Source of the DNA: Pseudolysinimonas_A sp039912695
Lineage (GTDB): Bacteria > Actinomycetota > Actinomycetes > Actinomycetales > Microbacteriaceae
NCBI RefSeq assembly: GCF_039912695.1
Contig: NZ_JBDSPJ010000024.1
Span: forward strand, 205,633-269,632
Length of the DNA: 64,000 bases
Reading direction: 5' to 3'
The notes beneath the pieces were generated by a model. It made no database searches. It worked only from the letters and a program-made list of their open reading frames with translations, and had not been told where the DNA came from. The position numbers and the translations under genes are program-made. Position 1 is the stretch's first letter. Each line of letters starts with the position of its first letter. This document shows positions 8,898-17,624 of the stretch, piece by piece.

Positions 8898-9674
8898 GGA
8901 TGACATCCCGACCGCTAGTAGCGGCTTCTTCGTGATCGGGTTCGTTGTCCAGGCGGCACGCACGCCGTAGACATCCTGGATGACCTCGGGCGTGAGCGTT
9001 TCGGACGTCGATCCCGCGGTGACCACGCGACCGCGTGAGAGCACCACGACGTGATCGGCATGGGATGCCGCGAGGGCCAGATCGTGAAGGGCCGCGACGA
9101 TCGTCACTCCCTCGTCGTGTGCCAAACGGGTGAGTAGCGCGAACACCTCGAGTTGGGCGGCGATGTCGAGGTGGTTCATCGGCTCATCCAGCAGCAGCAG
9201 ACGGGGTTGCTGGGCGAGGGCTCGGGCGATGAGCACCCGCTGACGCTCTCCGCCCGAGAGCGACGGCAGCTCGCGATCGGCGAACTCGAGCGCGCCGGCC
9301 GCGGTGAGAGCGGCGGTGACCACGTCATCCGATGCCGGATCGGTTCCGCCGAGGAACGACGAGTGCGGGGTCCGACCGAGCGCCGCGACGGCTCGGGATG
9401 TCAGCGGCAGTTCGGTCGTCGCCTCCTGCTCGACGAAGGCGACGAGTCGCGCGCGGTCGCGGCGGCGCATCGCGAGGAGGTCGGCTCCCTCGAAAGACAC
9501 GGTCCCGGCATCCGGTCTCGCGACTCCCGACAGCGCACGGAGCAGGGTCGACTTGCCGGCGCCGTTTGGGCCGAGCAGCGCCGTCACCGCACCGGCGGGG
9601 GCGACGAACGAAGCACCGTCCACCAGCACGGCGGCACCGGCCCTCACGGTGACACCGGCGACCGAGAGGCTCAT
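8805..9674 (-). CDS. ABC transporter ATP-binding protein, putative F420-0 importer
   Basis: 289 residues: Walker A GPNGAGKST (35-43), signature LSGGE (139-143), Walker B LLLLDEP (159-165), and the H-loop in AALHDLALAA. It is closest to BtuD/FecE/HmuV-type ATPases for metal chelates, and matches the member of the cassette that TIGRFAMs proposed for F420-0 import (TIGR03873-type, from memory). The start overlaps the permease stop by 4 bases. The C-terminus runs about 30 residues past the usual end of the family (after TNPITKKPLLAVG) and this tail overlaps tgpA in antisense. Ligand assignment rests on neighbours, not on the ATPase itself. Confidence 0.85.
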   Translation of the reverse strand: MSLSVAGVTVRAGAAVLVDGASFVAPAGAVTALLGPNGAGKSTLLRALSGVARPDAGTVSFEGADLLAMRRRDRARLVAFVEQEATTELPLTSRAVAALGRTPHSSFLGGTDPASDDVVTAALTAAGALEFADRELPSLSGGERQRVLIARALAQQPRLLLLDEPMNHLDIAAQLEVFALLTRLAHDEGVTIVAALHDLALAASHADHVVVLSRGRVVTAGSTSETLTPEVIQDVYGVRAAWTTNPITKKPLLAVGMSSSPRGIGPTAERDADPVEEGWREEDRPQPHP

Positions 9675-10690
9675 GCTTCACTCCGTCGCCGCACCAGAAG
9701 TACTGCGAACACCGGTGCCCCGATGATCGCGGTCACGATGCCGACAGGGAGTTCCCGCGGGTCGAAGATCGTGCGCGCGAGAGTGTCGGCCCAGACCAGA
9801 AATACTGCGCCGACGAGGGCCGAGAGCGGCAGAAGTGCTCGATGCCCCGCTCCAACGAGAAGGCGAACCGCGTGCGGGAGCACGAGTCCGACGAACCCGA
9901 TCGAGCCACTCACGGAGACCAGCGCACCGGTCAGCACGGCCGACGCGCCGAGCAGACCCCACCGAACCCCCTGCACCGGGATGCCGAGCGACGCCGCGGT
10001 CGTGTCACCGAGGGCGAAAGCATCCAGAAGCCGCCCGGTGAGGGTGAGGGGTACGCCGATCACCAGGAACGCGATTCCCGCGATCGCGACCGCCTCCCAC
10101 CGCGCGCCGGCGAGTGAGCCGAGCAGCCAGGACAGCACCTCGCGGTAGGAGTCGCCGGTTGCCGCCCAGAAGATCGCGAACGAGGTGAGAGCTCCGGCGA
10201 GGGATGACACCGCGACCCCGGCGAGCACCGTGCGGGTCGGGGTGATGCGACCGAACGATCCCGCCAGGGCCAACGTGGCCCCGAGAGCCAGGATCGCGCC
10301 GATGAACGCCGCGACGGGCAACAGCACCGCGACCCCGAGCAGCAGCACGCTGACGGCGCCGAGGGAGGCACCGGATGAGATGCCGAGCAGGTAGGGATCC
10401 GCCAACTGGTTGCGCGTCAGGGCCTGCATGATCGCGCCGACGAGCGCGAGACCGGCACCGACGCACGCGGCGGTCAGGATGCGGGGGAGCCTCAGCTCCC
10501 AGACGATCCCGTCACGCAGCACGGAGAGTGGCGACCCGGTGCCGAACAGGTGCGACCAGATCGCACCCCACACCTCGCCGACGCTGAGGTCGGCCGGGCC
10601 GATCGTGACAGCGACGACGACGGAGGCGACGAGGACGACCGCGAGACCGACGCCGATGGCGCCGACTCGAATCGTCCCGGTGCGCTTCAC
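9671..10690 (-). CDS. FecCD-type ABC permease, putative F420-0 importer
   Basis: 339 residues with about ten hydrophobic helices. The family signature is present: ALVGAIMQALTRNQLADPYL at about residues 80-100 and the C-terminal GSIGFVGLVLPHAVRLLVG. BtuC/FecCD permeases move siderophores, haem or corrinoids; in actinobacteria lacking most F420 synthesis a close relative is proposed to move F420-0. It starts with GTG, overlapping the binding-protein gene by 4 bases, and overlaps the ATPase gene by 4 bases, so the cassette is tightly coupled. Confidence 0.88.
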   Translation of the reverse strand: MKRTGTIRVGAIGVGLAVVLVASVVVAVTIGPADLSVGEVWGAIWSHLFGTGSPLSVLRDGIVWELRLPRILTAACVGAGLALVGAIMQALTRNQLADPYLLGISSGASLGAVSVLLLGVAVLLPVAAFIGAILALGATLALAGSFGRITPTRTVLAGVAVSSLAGALTSFAIFWAATGDSYREVLSWLLGSLAGARWEAVAIAGIAFLVIGVPLTLTGRLLDAFALGDTTAASLGIPVQGVRWGLLGASAVLTGALVSVSGSIGFVGLVLPHAVRLLVGAGHRALLPLSALVGAVFLVWADTLARTIFDPRELPVGIVTAIIGAPVFAVLLVRRRSEA

Positions 10691-11658
10691 GGGAGCTTGA
10701 GGGTCTTCAGTTGGTCGGCAATAGATGCTGCAGCGTCGACGCTGCGCACTCCCGCCTCGCTCGCCGCGAACGGGATGACGATGTAGCGCGAGTTCTTCAC
10801 CGCGGTCAGGTTAGCGGTCGCCGGGTTGGACGTGAGGTACTCGATCTTGTGGCCGGCGGTGTTCCACGAGGCGTCGACCAGAACGATCACATCGGGGTCA
10901 GCGGCGAGGATCGACTCCCAGCCCAGCGGACTCCAGGTCATGTTGATGTCTCCGGCAATATTGGTCAGGCCCGCGGTTTCGAGCAGCAGTTCGGGCGCTC
11001 CGATCCCGGCGCCGACATAGGGCGTGTCCTTGCCCGACGACCACCAGAGCGCGGTGAGGTTTCCACTGGCGGGGTGGATGGCATCCAGCTTCGTCTTCTG
11101 CTGCTCGAGCAGAGCGGTCGGGTCGACGTCGAAGATTTTGGCGGCCTCGGCGATCTCCCGGAAGATCTCGTCAAAGCTGAGTTTCGCGGGCTGATCGGCG
11201 CTCTGGCAGGCCGCAGGTTGCACGTACGTCGCGACTCCGAGGGACTGCAGCTCGGCTCGGTTGCCTGCGGCATCCGGCGCGAAGGCCGACTCCCAGCCTG
11301 AGTAGACCAGATCGGGTTCGGCGTTGAGGACGACCTCTTCGCTGGGCATCTTGTCGGCCAGCACCGGAATTGCGGCGGCACCGGACGCCCACTCATCGGG
11401 AACCGGGCCGTCCTGGTAGGCGGTGCCGACGATCCGGTCGCCGACCCCGAGCGCGAGCATCATCTCGGTCGACGTCGACTTGATCGTGATGACGCGCTGC
11501 GGGGGCGTGGCGAAGGTGACGGCAACGCCGCAGTTCTCAACCGTCACGGGACCGGATGTGGTCGGCGAGTTGGTCGGGATGGCAGCGGGTGTGGTGCAGG
11601 CGGCGAGCACCAGCACGGTTGCCACAGCGACGAAAGCGAAAGGACGGCGGACGGTCAT
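10687..11658 (-). CDS. ABC transporter substrate-binding lipoprotein, putative F420-0 importer
   Basis: 323 residues. The signal peptide ends in a lipobox (LVLAAC), then TTPAAIPTNSPTTSG as a linker and a periplasmic-binding-protein type III fold (FepB/BtuF-like) beginning at VTVENCGVAVTFATPPQRVI. It matches the cluster TIGRFAMs describes as the proposed F420-0 binding protein (TIGR03868-type, recalled). The start is ATG 11658, with AGGAG 5 bases before it; an upstream in-frame ATG at 11748 would spoil the signal peptide. It is the first gene of the three-gene cassette. Siderophore or corrinoid uptake remains the alternative reading. Confidence 0.87.
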   Translation of the reverse strand: MTVRRPFAFVAVATVLVLAACTTPAAIPTNSPTTSGPVTVENCGVAVTFATPPQRVITIKSTSTEMMLALGVGDRIVGTAYQDGPVPDEWASGAAAIPVLADKMPSEEVVLNAEPDLVYSGWESAFAPDAAGNRAELQSLGVATYVQPAACQSADQPAKLSFDEIFREIAEAAKIFDVDPTALLEQQKTKLDAIHPASGNLTALWWSSGKDTPYVGAGIGAPELLLETAGLTNIAGDINMTWSPLGWESILAADPDVIVLVDASWNTAGHKIEYLTSNPATANLTAVKNSRYIVIPFAASEAGVRSVDAAASIADQLKTLKLP

Positions 11659-11807
11659 GGGATCTCCTGGAGGGCGCAGCAAACGGGACGCGCCGAAACA
11701 GACGCGGGTCGCCGCTCCAGAAAAGGATGCGCACCACGGATCACACACGACCCGGGGACCTGTCAGCGATTCTAGCTTCGAACGTGAGCGCCGATCACGG
11801 AGGGCTC
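11659..11807 (-). promoter_or_regulatory. Upstream region of the F420-0-type ABC cassette with a candidate -10
   Basis: About 150 bases between the MocR gene stop and the binding-protein start. On the minus strand TAGAAT (11769-11774) is a plausible -10 box and leaves a leader of roughly 100 bases. I see no clear -35 and no consensus elements of a cobalamin or FMN riboswitch. Confidence 0.3.
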
Positions 11808-13163
11808 CTAACGCTCTACCGCCGCGGCGGCGAGAGCACCAGCGACGAACTGAGCCGACTCGACCGGCACGACACCGACCGTGACCCGCACGTGCGGCGG
11901 CTGGTCACCGAGTTGAAAGAGAGCACCTGGAGCGACCCGGATGCCGGCCGCCGCGAGTTGCACGATGGCCGCGCGTTCTTCGGCGACCGGAAGCCACGCG
12001 TTGATCCCATCGCCGAGTGGCAGGTGCACGCCGAGACGGGCGAGTTCTGTGACGATCGCGGCACGGCGTTCGCCGTAGACGACTCGGGCTGACTCGACTT
12101 GGCCGACCGCGACCGGATCGGTCAGCAGCGCGTGCAGGATCGCCTGAACGGTGCGCGAGGTCCAACCGGGGCCAAGCAACCGCCGCGCCACCACCTGGTC
12201 GACGAGTGCCCGCGGGCCGCCGAGGGCGCCGATGCGCAGGTCGGGTCCGTGCGACTTCGAGAAGCTGCGCACGTGCAGCACGCGTTCCGGCACGATCGTC
12301 GCCAACGTGAGGTCAGGCGCCGAGCTGATCGCACCCGAGTGATCGTCTTCGATCACGATCGTTGACGTCGCGGTGCGGCTTCGCTTGAGGATCGTCGCGA
12401 GTTCGTCGGCCCGCGCCTGGCTCAGTGAAGAACCGGTCGGGTTGTGCGAGCGCGTCTGCATCAACACGATGCTCGGGTTACTGCCGAGTGCGGCGGCGAA
12501 CTCTGAGGGCCGCATCCCGTACTCATCGACGGGAACGCCGATTGCCTCGAGCCCGTAACTGTCGATGAGGTCGAAAAACGGCGCGAAGGTGGGATTGCCC
12601 ACGACCACCCGGTCGCCATACCGCACGAGCACGGCGAACGCGCGGTCGATCGCGTCGAGTGCCCCGTTGGTCACGGTGATCGACTCGACGGGGCTCGGCC
12701 AGGTCGAGCGCAACAGATTGTGCAGCTCCGGGATGTCAGGCTTCTGCTGGTACGAGGCCGTGTCGGCGTGCAGACGGAGGTTCGCGAGCACCGGACCGAG
12801 TGCGGGAAGCAGCGCCGGATCGGGGGTGCCGCGGGAAAGGTCGAGGGCGGCATCCTGTGCCCCGTCGAGTTCCTGGTAACGACGGGGCAGCCATTCGCGC
12901 GGCAGGGAGCGCACGAAGCTGCCCGACCGACCGCGACTCGTGATGAGGCCGGCAGCTGCGAGGGTTTGCCAGGCGTGACTGACGGTGGCGGGCGAGATTC
13001 CGAGGTCACTCGCGAGTTCCCGGACGGTGGGCAAACGATCGCCGGGGGCGAGGTCGCCCGTGGTAATCAGCCGCGAAATCCCGCTCGCGATGCCGTGCGG
13101 TGTGCGCTGTTCGATCGCGAGAGCTACCGACTTCACTTCAGAACCGCCTAGCTTTGTTGGCAC
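11808..13163 (-). CDS. MocR-type regulator: GntR wHTH fused to aminotransferase fold
   Basis: 451 residues. Residues 1-75 are a GntR winged helix (GDRLPTVRELASDLGISPAT). The rest is a fold-type I aminotransferase domain with the PLP lysine in HVRSFSKSHGPDLRIG (about residue 300) and conserved N and D/Y positions (QTRSHNPTG, VIEDDHSG). MocR proteins use PLP or its adducts with amino compounds as the sensed signal. The gene diverges from the pyrimidine/beta-alanine operon with a 109-base gap holding direct repeats, so control of that operon, perhaps by beta-alanine or a related amine, is likely but inferred. GTG start. Confidence 0.9.
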   Translation of the reverse strand: MPTKLGGSEVKSVALAIEQRTPHGIASGISRLITTGDLAPGDRLPTVRELASDLGISPATVSHAWQTLAAAGLITSRGRSGSFVRSLPREWLPRRYQELDGAQDAALDLSRGTPDPALLPALGPVLANLRLHADTASYQQKPDIPELHNLLRSTWPSPVESITVTNGALDAIDRAFAVLVRYGDRVVVGNPTFAPFFDLIDSYGLEAIGVPVDEYGMRPSEFAAALGSNPSIVLMQTRSHNPTGSSLSQARADELATILKRSRTATSTIVIEDDHSGAISSAPDLTLATIVPERVLHVRSFSKSHGPDLRIGALGGPRALVDQVVARRLLGPGWTSRTVQAILHALLTDPVAVGQVESARVVYGERRAAIVTELARLGVHLPLGDGINAWLPVAEERAAIVQLAAAGIRVAPGALFQLGDQPPHVRVTVGVVPVESAQFVAGALAAAAVER

Positions 13164-13272
13164 TGCGCGCTTTGTTTACGGCGACGACACGGTCGGAAAC
13201 GACAAAGAAATGTTTACGGCGAAGAATAACAAAAGACAACCCTCGGGTTGGGTAAGCAGAGGGAGGAGCCGC
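13164..13272. promoter_or_regulatory. Divergent control region with 12-base direct repeats (probable MocR operator)
   Basis: The sequence TGTTTACGGCGA occurs exactly twice, at 13173-13184 and 13211-13222, spaced 38 bases start to start, which puts both copies on about the same helix face. A TTTGTT half-site also lies at 13153-13158. The region is clearly richer in A+T than its flanks. MocR/PdxR/GabR proteins typically bind direct repeats in such divergent gaps. GGGAGGAG at 13260-13267 is the ribosome binding site of the next gene. Confidence 0.6.
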
Positions 13273-14124
13273 ATGAGCAACATCGTGCGCGCCGCGATCA
13301 CACAGACCACGTGGACCGGCGACAAGCAGTCGATGCTCGACAAGCACGAGCAGTTCGCGCGTGACGCCGCGGCTCAGGGGGCGCAGGTCATCTGCTTCCA
13401 GGAACTCTTCTATGGCCCGTACTTCGGTATCACCGAAGACAAGAAGTACTACCGCTACGCCGAACCGGCCGACGGTCCGATCGTGCAGCGGTTCGCGGCA
13501 TTGGCCGCCGAGTTGCAGATGGTCATGATCCTGCCCATCTACGAAGAAGACATCACCGGCGTTTACTACAACACCGCGGTGATCGTCGAGAAAGACGGCA
13601 CGATCCTCGGCAAGTATCGCAAGCACCACATCCCGAACCTTGACCGCTTCTGGGAGAAGTTCTACTTTCGCCCCGGCAACCTGGGGTACCCGGTCTTCAA
13701 CACCTCGGTCGGCAAGATCGGCTTGTACATCTGTTACGACCGCCACTTTCCCGAAGGATGGCGTGAGCTCGGCCTCAACGGCGCGCACATCGTGTTCAAC
13801 CCGAATGCGACGAAACCCGGACTCTCCAACCGGCTCTGGGAGGTAGAGGGTCCCGCCGCGGCCGTCGCCAACGGGTACTTCGTGCTGCAGCCCAACCGCG
13901 TGGGTCGCGAAGATAACGAGTACGGCGAACTCGCCGTCGACTTCTACGGCACCAGCCAAGTCATCGACCCGCGCGGCAACTTCGTCGGTGAGCGGGGTTC
14001 GGGGTCGTCGGAAGAGCTGCTGATCCGTGACCTCGATATGGACATGGTGCAGCAGATGCGCGACGACTGGCAGTTCTACCGGGACCGTCGTCCCGAGTCC
14101 TACACGTCGATCCCGAAGCCCTGA
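13273..14124 (+). CDS. Beta-ureidopropionase-like nitrilase superfamily amidohydrolase
   Basis: 283 residues, a complete nitrilase fold with the catalytic triad visible: Glu44 in CFQELFYG, Lys117 in KYRKHHIP, and Cys154 in LYICYDRHFPE. The KHHIP segment and the YICYDRHFPEGWR segment fit N-carbamoyl-beta-alanine amidohydrolases, which release beta-alanine, CO2 and ammonia. The dihydropyrimidinase gene 50 bases downstream supplies the preceding reaction. The start at 13273 has a strong GGAGGAG site. N-carbamoyl-D-amino-acid hydrolase is a less likely alternative given the aminotransferase in the operon. Confidence 0.88.
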   Translation: MSNIVRAAITQTTWTGDKQSMLDKHEQFARDAAAQGAQVICFQELFYGPYFGITEDKKYYRYAEPADGPIVQRFAALAAELQMVMILPIYEEDITGVYYNTAVIVEKDGTILGKYRKHHIPNLDRFWEKFYFRPGNLGYPVFNTSVGKIGLYICYDRHFPEGWRELGLNGAHIVFNPNATKPGLSNRLWEVEGPAAAVANGYFVLQPNRVGREDNEYGELAVDFYGTSQVIDPRGNFVGERGSGSSEELLIRDLDMDMVQQMRDDWQFYRDRRPESYTSIPKP

Positions 14125-14162
14125 TTTCGAAGACCTGATTTCGAAGACCTGATTTCGAAGAC
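14121..14162 (+). repeat. Three tandem copies of a 14-base repeat
   Basis: CTGATTTCGAAGAC is repeated three times exactly (14121-14134, 14135-14148, 14149-14162). The first copy contains the TGA stop of the amidohydrolase gene, and the array ends just before the AGGAGA ribosome binding site of hydA. Each unit holds the palindrome TTCGAA. It may be slipped-strand expansion that sets the distance between the two genes. Confidence 0.9.
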
Positions 14163-14174
14163 CTAGGAGAAGCC

Positions 14175-15608
14175 ATGGCGACCACACTCATCAAGGGCGG
14201 CACCGTGGTGTCGGCCACCGGCCGTTCCGAGGCCGACGTGCTAATCGACGGCGAGAAGATCGTCGCCGTACTCGCACCCGGCGCGGTGCTGCTCGGTACC
14301 GACCTTGCGACGTCGGTCGACACCGTGATCGATGCGACGGGTAAGTACGTCATCCCCGGCGGTATCGACGCGCACACCCACTTCGAGTTGCCGTTCGGCG
14401 GCACCGAGGCATCCGACACCTTCGAGACCGGTACTCGGGCTGCGGCCTGGGGCGGCACAACATCCGTCATCGACTTCGCCGTTCAGACCACCGGAACGAG
14501 AGTTCAGGATGGCCTGGCTAAGTGGCACGAGAAAGCCGCCGGCAACTGCGCCATCGACTACGGGTTCCACCAGATCGTCGGCGGGGTTGACGACGAGTCG
14601 CTCGCTTTCATGAAGAAACTTCCGGATGAAGGCATCACGAGTTACAAGATGTTCATGGCCTACCCGGGGGTGTTTTACTCCGACGACGGGCAGATCCTGA
14701 AGGCGATGCAGGTGGCGGCGGAAACGGGGCTGCTGACGATGATGCACGCCGAGAACGGCCCAGCGATCGACGTACTTGCCGCCCAGCTTGTTGAGGCTGG
14801 CAAGACGACTCCCTACTACCACGGCATCGCGCGGGCCTGGCAGATGGAAGAGGAGGCCACCCACCGGGCGATCATGTTGGGCAACCTCACCGGGGCGCCG
14901 CTGTACGTCGTGCATGTCTCGGCGAAGCAGGCGGTCGAACAACTCGCTTGGGCGCGGGACAAAGGACAGAACGTGTTCGGCGAGACCTGCCCGCAGTACC
15001 TGTACCTCTCGCTGGAAGAGCAACTCGGCGCGACGTCGGAAGAGTGGGGCGCCTTCGAGGGTGCGAAATGGGTGTGTTCGACGCCGCTGCGCTCCCGCGA
15101 GGAAGGCCACCAAGACCACATGTGGCAGGCGCTGCGCACCAACGACCTTCAGATGGTGTCGACCGACCACTGCCCGTTCTGCATGAAGGGTCAGAAGGAA
15201 CTCGGCAAAGACGACTTCCGCAAGATCCCGAACGGCATCGGCTCGATCGAACACCGAATGGACCTGATGTATCAGGGCGTCGTCACCGGCGAAATCACGC
15301 TCGAACGGTGGGTTGAGCTGACATCCACCACCCCCGCGCGCATGTTCGGCATGTACGGACAGAAGGGCGTGATCCAGCCCGGAGCGGATGGGGATGTCGT
15401 CGTCTACGACCCGAAGGGGCACACCAGCATCTCGGCCGACACCCACCACATGAACATGGACCATTCGGCGTGGGAAGGCTTCGAGATCGACGGACACGTC
15501 GACACCGTGCTGAGCCGCGGCAAGGTTCTCATCGACAAGGGTCAGTACCTCGGCGCCAAGGGTGACGGTCGTTTCGTCAAGCGCGGCCTGACCCAGTACC
15601 TGGTGTGA
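14175..15608 (+). CDS. hydA: Dihydropyrimidinase (D-hydantoinase family)
   Basis: 477 residues, the usual length. Metal ligands are visible: His67 and His69 in DAHTHFE, the carbamylated Lys158 in GITSYKMFMAYPG, His in MMHAENG, His in VVHVSAKQA, and Asp in STDHCPF. It hydrolyses 5,6-dihydrouracil or dihydrothymine (or hydantoins) to the N-carbamoyl amino acid used by the upstream amidohydrolase. AGGAGA sits 7 bases before the ATG. Position in an operon with amidohydrolase and omega-aminotransferase favours pyrimidine breakdown over hydantoin use. Confidence 0.94.
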   Translation: MATTLIKGGTVVSATGRSEADVLIDGEKIVAVLAPGAVLLGTDLATSVDTVIDATGKYVIPGGIDAHTHFELPFGGTEASDTFETGTRAAAWGGTTSVIDFAVQTTGTRVQDGLAKWHEKAAGNCAIDYGFHQIVGGVDDESLAFMKKLPDEGITSYKMFMAYPGVFYSDDGQILKAMQVAAETGLLTMMHAENGPAIDVLAAQLVEAGKTTPYYHGIARAWQMEEEATHRAIMLGNLTGAPLYVVHVSAKQAVEQLAWARDKGQNVFGETCPQYLYLSLEEQLGATSEEWGAFEGAKWVCSTPLRSREEGHQDHMWQALRTNDLQMVSTDHCPFCMKGQKELGKDDFRKIPNGIGSIEHRMDLMYQGVVTGEITLERWVELTSTTPARMFGMYGQKGVIQPGADGDVVVYDPKGHTSISADTHHMNMDHSAWEGFEIDGHVDTVLSRGKVLIDKGQYLGAKGDGRFVKRGLTQYLV

Positions 15609-15637
15609 CGATGCGCTTAGATCCAGCCATGCGCGCC

Positions 15638-15661
15638 CGGACCCCCCTCGATCAGGGTCCG
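15638..15661 (+). other. Intercistronic hairpin between hydA and the LLM gene
   Basis: CGGACCC (15638-15644) pairs with GGGTCCG (15655-15661) around a 10-base loop. There is no T-tract, so it looks more like a processing or stabilising stem than a terminator. The flanks carry an imperfect direct repeat (GATCCAGCCA before, GATCCAGCCA after). Confidence 0.45.
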
Positions 15662-15705
15662 AGTGCGCCCGGATCCAGCCAAGCGGGCAGGAAGTGGTGC
15701 AGCTG

Positions 15706-16734
15706 ATGGATTTCGGAGCAGTACTTCAGACCAACCCGCCGGCGTCGCGGACAATTCACCTGGCGAAACTCGCCGAGCAGTACGGCTTCAGCCACGTCTG
15801 GACTTTCGACTCGCATCTGCTCTGGCAAGAGCCGTACGTCATCTACAGCGCGATCCTCGCGGAGACGCGAAAGGTGAAGGTGGGCCCCTTCGTCACCAAC
15901 CCGGCCACGCGTGACTGGACCGTCACGGCATCCGTCTTCGCGACCCTCAACGAGATGTACGGCAACCGCACGGTCGTCGGCATCGGCCGCGGCGACTCGG
16001 CGGTGCGCGTCACCAACGGCAAGCCGACCACGCTGAAAGAACTGCGCGAGTCGATTCACGTCATCCGCGAACTGGGCAACTCCCGCAGCGTCGAGTACAA
16101 CGGGGCGCAGTTGCGGTTCCCGTGGAGTGTCGGGTCGGAGCTCGAGGTCTGGGTCGCCGCCTACGGCCCGCTCGCGTTGAAGTTGACGGGTGAGGTCGGC
16201 GACGGCTTCATCCTGCAGCTCGCCGACGTCGAGATCGCCACGTGGATGATCGCGACCGTACGAGCCGCCGCCGAAGCCGTCGGCCGCGACCCCGACGCGA
16301 TCACGTTTTGCGTCGCCGCTCCCTTCTACATCACCGACGGAACGGATGCCAGCCTCGCCCACGCCCGCGAACAGTCGCGCTGGTTCGGCGGAATGGTGGG
16401 CAACCACGTCGCCGATATCGTCGCGAAGTACGGCGACAGCGGCACGGTTCCCCAGGCGCTGACCGACTACATCGCTGGGAGAACCGGGTACGACTACAAC
16501 TCGCACGGCAGAGCCGAGAATGACCATGTCGACTTCGTCCCCGACGAAATCGTCGACAGGTTCTGCATCCTCGGCACCGCCGAGCAGCACATCGCGAAGT
16601 TGAAGGAACTCGAGGCGATCGGCGTGCACCAGTTCGCCGGATACCTCCAGCACGACAACAAAGAGGAGACCCTTCGCGTGTACGGCGAGACGGTCATCCC
16701 CGCGATGTCCGACCACCTGACGGCCAAGGAATGA
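15706..16734 (+). CDS. LLM class (putatively F420-dependent) oxidoreductase of the pyrimidine operon
   Basis: 342 residues of luciferase-like fold: MDFGAVLQTNPPASR at the start, WTFDSHLLWQEPYV, and GIGRGDSAVRVTNGKP near residue 90-105. It resembles the family named CPS_4043 in TIGRFAMs (TIGR03842), described there as F420-dependent and met beside hydantoinase-type genes (recalled, not checked). In this operon it could reduce or oxidise a pyrimidine ring, taking the place of dihydropyrimidine dehydrogenase, which I do not see. Start candidates are GTG 15694, GTG 15697 and ATG 15706; I prefer the ATG, with AGGAAG 11 bases upstream. It overlaps the permease gene by 4 bases. Confidence 0.85.
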   Translation: MDFGAVLQTNPPASRTIHLAKLAEQYGFSHVWTFDSHLLWQEPYVIYSAILAETRKVKVGPFVTNPATRDWTVTASVFATLNEMYGNRTVVGIGRGDSAVRVTNGKPTTLKELRESIHVIRELGNSRSVEYNGAQLRFPWSVGSELEVWVAAYGPLALKLTGEVGDGFILQLADVEIATWMIATVRAAAEAVGRDPDAITFCVAAPFYITDGTDASLAHAREQSRWFGGMVGNHVADIVAKYGDSGTVPQALTDYIAGRTGYDYNSHGRAENDHVDFVPDEIVDRFCILGTAEQHIAKLKELEAIGVHQFAGYLQHDNKEETLRVYGETVIPAMSDHLTAKE

Positions 16735-17624
16735 GTCGTCGCAGGACTGCCGTTGCCTGGGGAGCACTCGGCGTCCTGCTTGTCGCTGTGGTGTGGGAGG
16801 CCTACAAGTTTCTCGGCCCCCAGGACGGTCTCGTGGTCGGTGCCGTCGAAGGCGAGACCGGTTCGGGCGTGATGATCTTGCCGCGCACGCACGATCGCGC
16901 GATGCCGCACATCTGGCAGATGATTGCTCGGCTGTTTCAGTCGACGAGCGGCGGCGACACCCCACCACTCGGGGCCTCGGTCGCAACCGCGGCGCTCACG
17001 ACTCTCGGCATCGCGGCGGTCGGCTGGTTGATCGGCGTCACGGTTGGGATGCTGCTGGGCATCATCATGCAGCGCTGGCGCCTGGCCGAGTGGGGCATCC
17101 TGCCCTGGGTCGTCGTCAGTCAGACCGTTCCGCTGATCGCCTTCGCGCCGGTCGTCAACGCGATCGGCAACCAGCTCAACCGGGGCGGACTGCCCTGGGA
17201 GCAGTGGGCATCGGTCGCGGTGATCGCTTCCTACCTCGCGTTCTTCCCGGTCGCCGTCGGAGCCCTGCGCGGACTCGGATCCCCAGATGGAATACATCTC
17301 GATTTGATGCGAAGTTACGCCGCCGGATACTGGCCGACGTTGGTACGACTGCGGCTACCGGCAGCCGTTCCGTACCTGCTGCCCGCACTACGGCTCGCGG
17401 CCGCGAACGCCGTCGTCGGCGCCGTCGTCGCGGAGGTATCGATCGGGATGCGGGGCGGCATCGGTCGCATGCTCATCCAACTCGCCGGCCAAGGATCGAG
17501 CGATCCTTCGGCGCCGTGGGGCCCGACTTTCGGTTCGATTGTGCTCGGACTGGTCGCGGCCGGCTCGGTCGCACTGCTCGGGCTCGGCCTGAAGAACTAT
17601 CGACGCGGAGAGGCCACGGCATGA
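16731..17624 (+). CDS. ABC transporter permease (SsuC/ThiX type)
   Basis: 297 residues with an N-terminal helix (AVAWGALGVLLVAVVWEAYK), then five to six further helices. The EAA-loop equivalent is MRSYAAGYWPTLVRLRLPAAVPYLLPALR (about 190-220), the contact with the ATPase. It overlaps the LLM gene (ATGA) and the ATPase gene (ATGA). The family imports sulfonates, taurine, pyrimidines or thiamine precursors; the operon suggests a pyrimidine. Two different permease genes flank the ATPase, consistent with a heterodimeric channel. Confidence 0.88.
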   Translation: MSRRRTAVAWGALGVLLVAVVWEAYKFLGPQDGLVVGAVEGETGSGVMILPRTHDRAMPHIWQMIARLFQSTSGGDTPPLGASVATAALTTLGIAAVGWLIGVTVGMLLGIIMQRWRLAEWGILPWVVVSQTVPLIAFAPVVNAIGNQLNRGGLPWEQWASVAVIASYLAFFPVAVGALRGLGSPDGIHLDLMRSYAAGYWPTLVRLRLPAAVPYLLPALRLAAANAVVGAVVAEVSIGMRGGIGRMLIQLAGQGSSDPSAPWGPTFGSIVLGLVAAGSVALLGLGLKNYRRGEATA

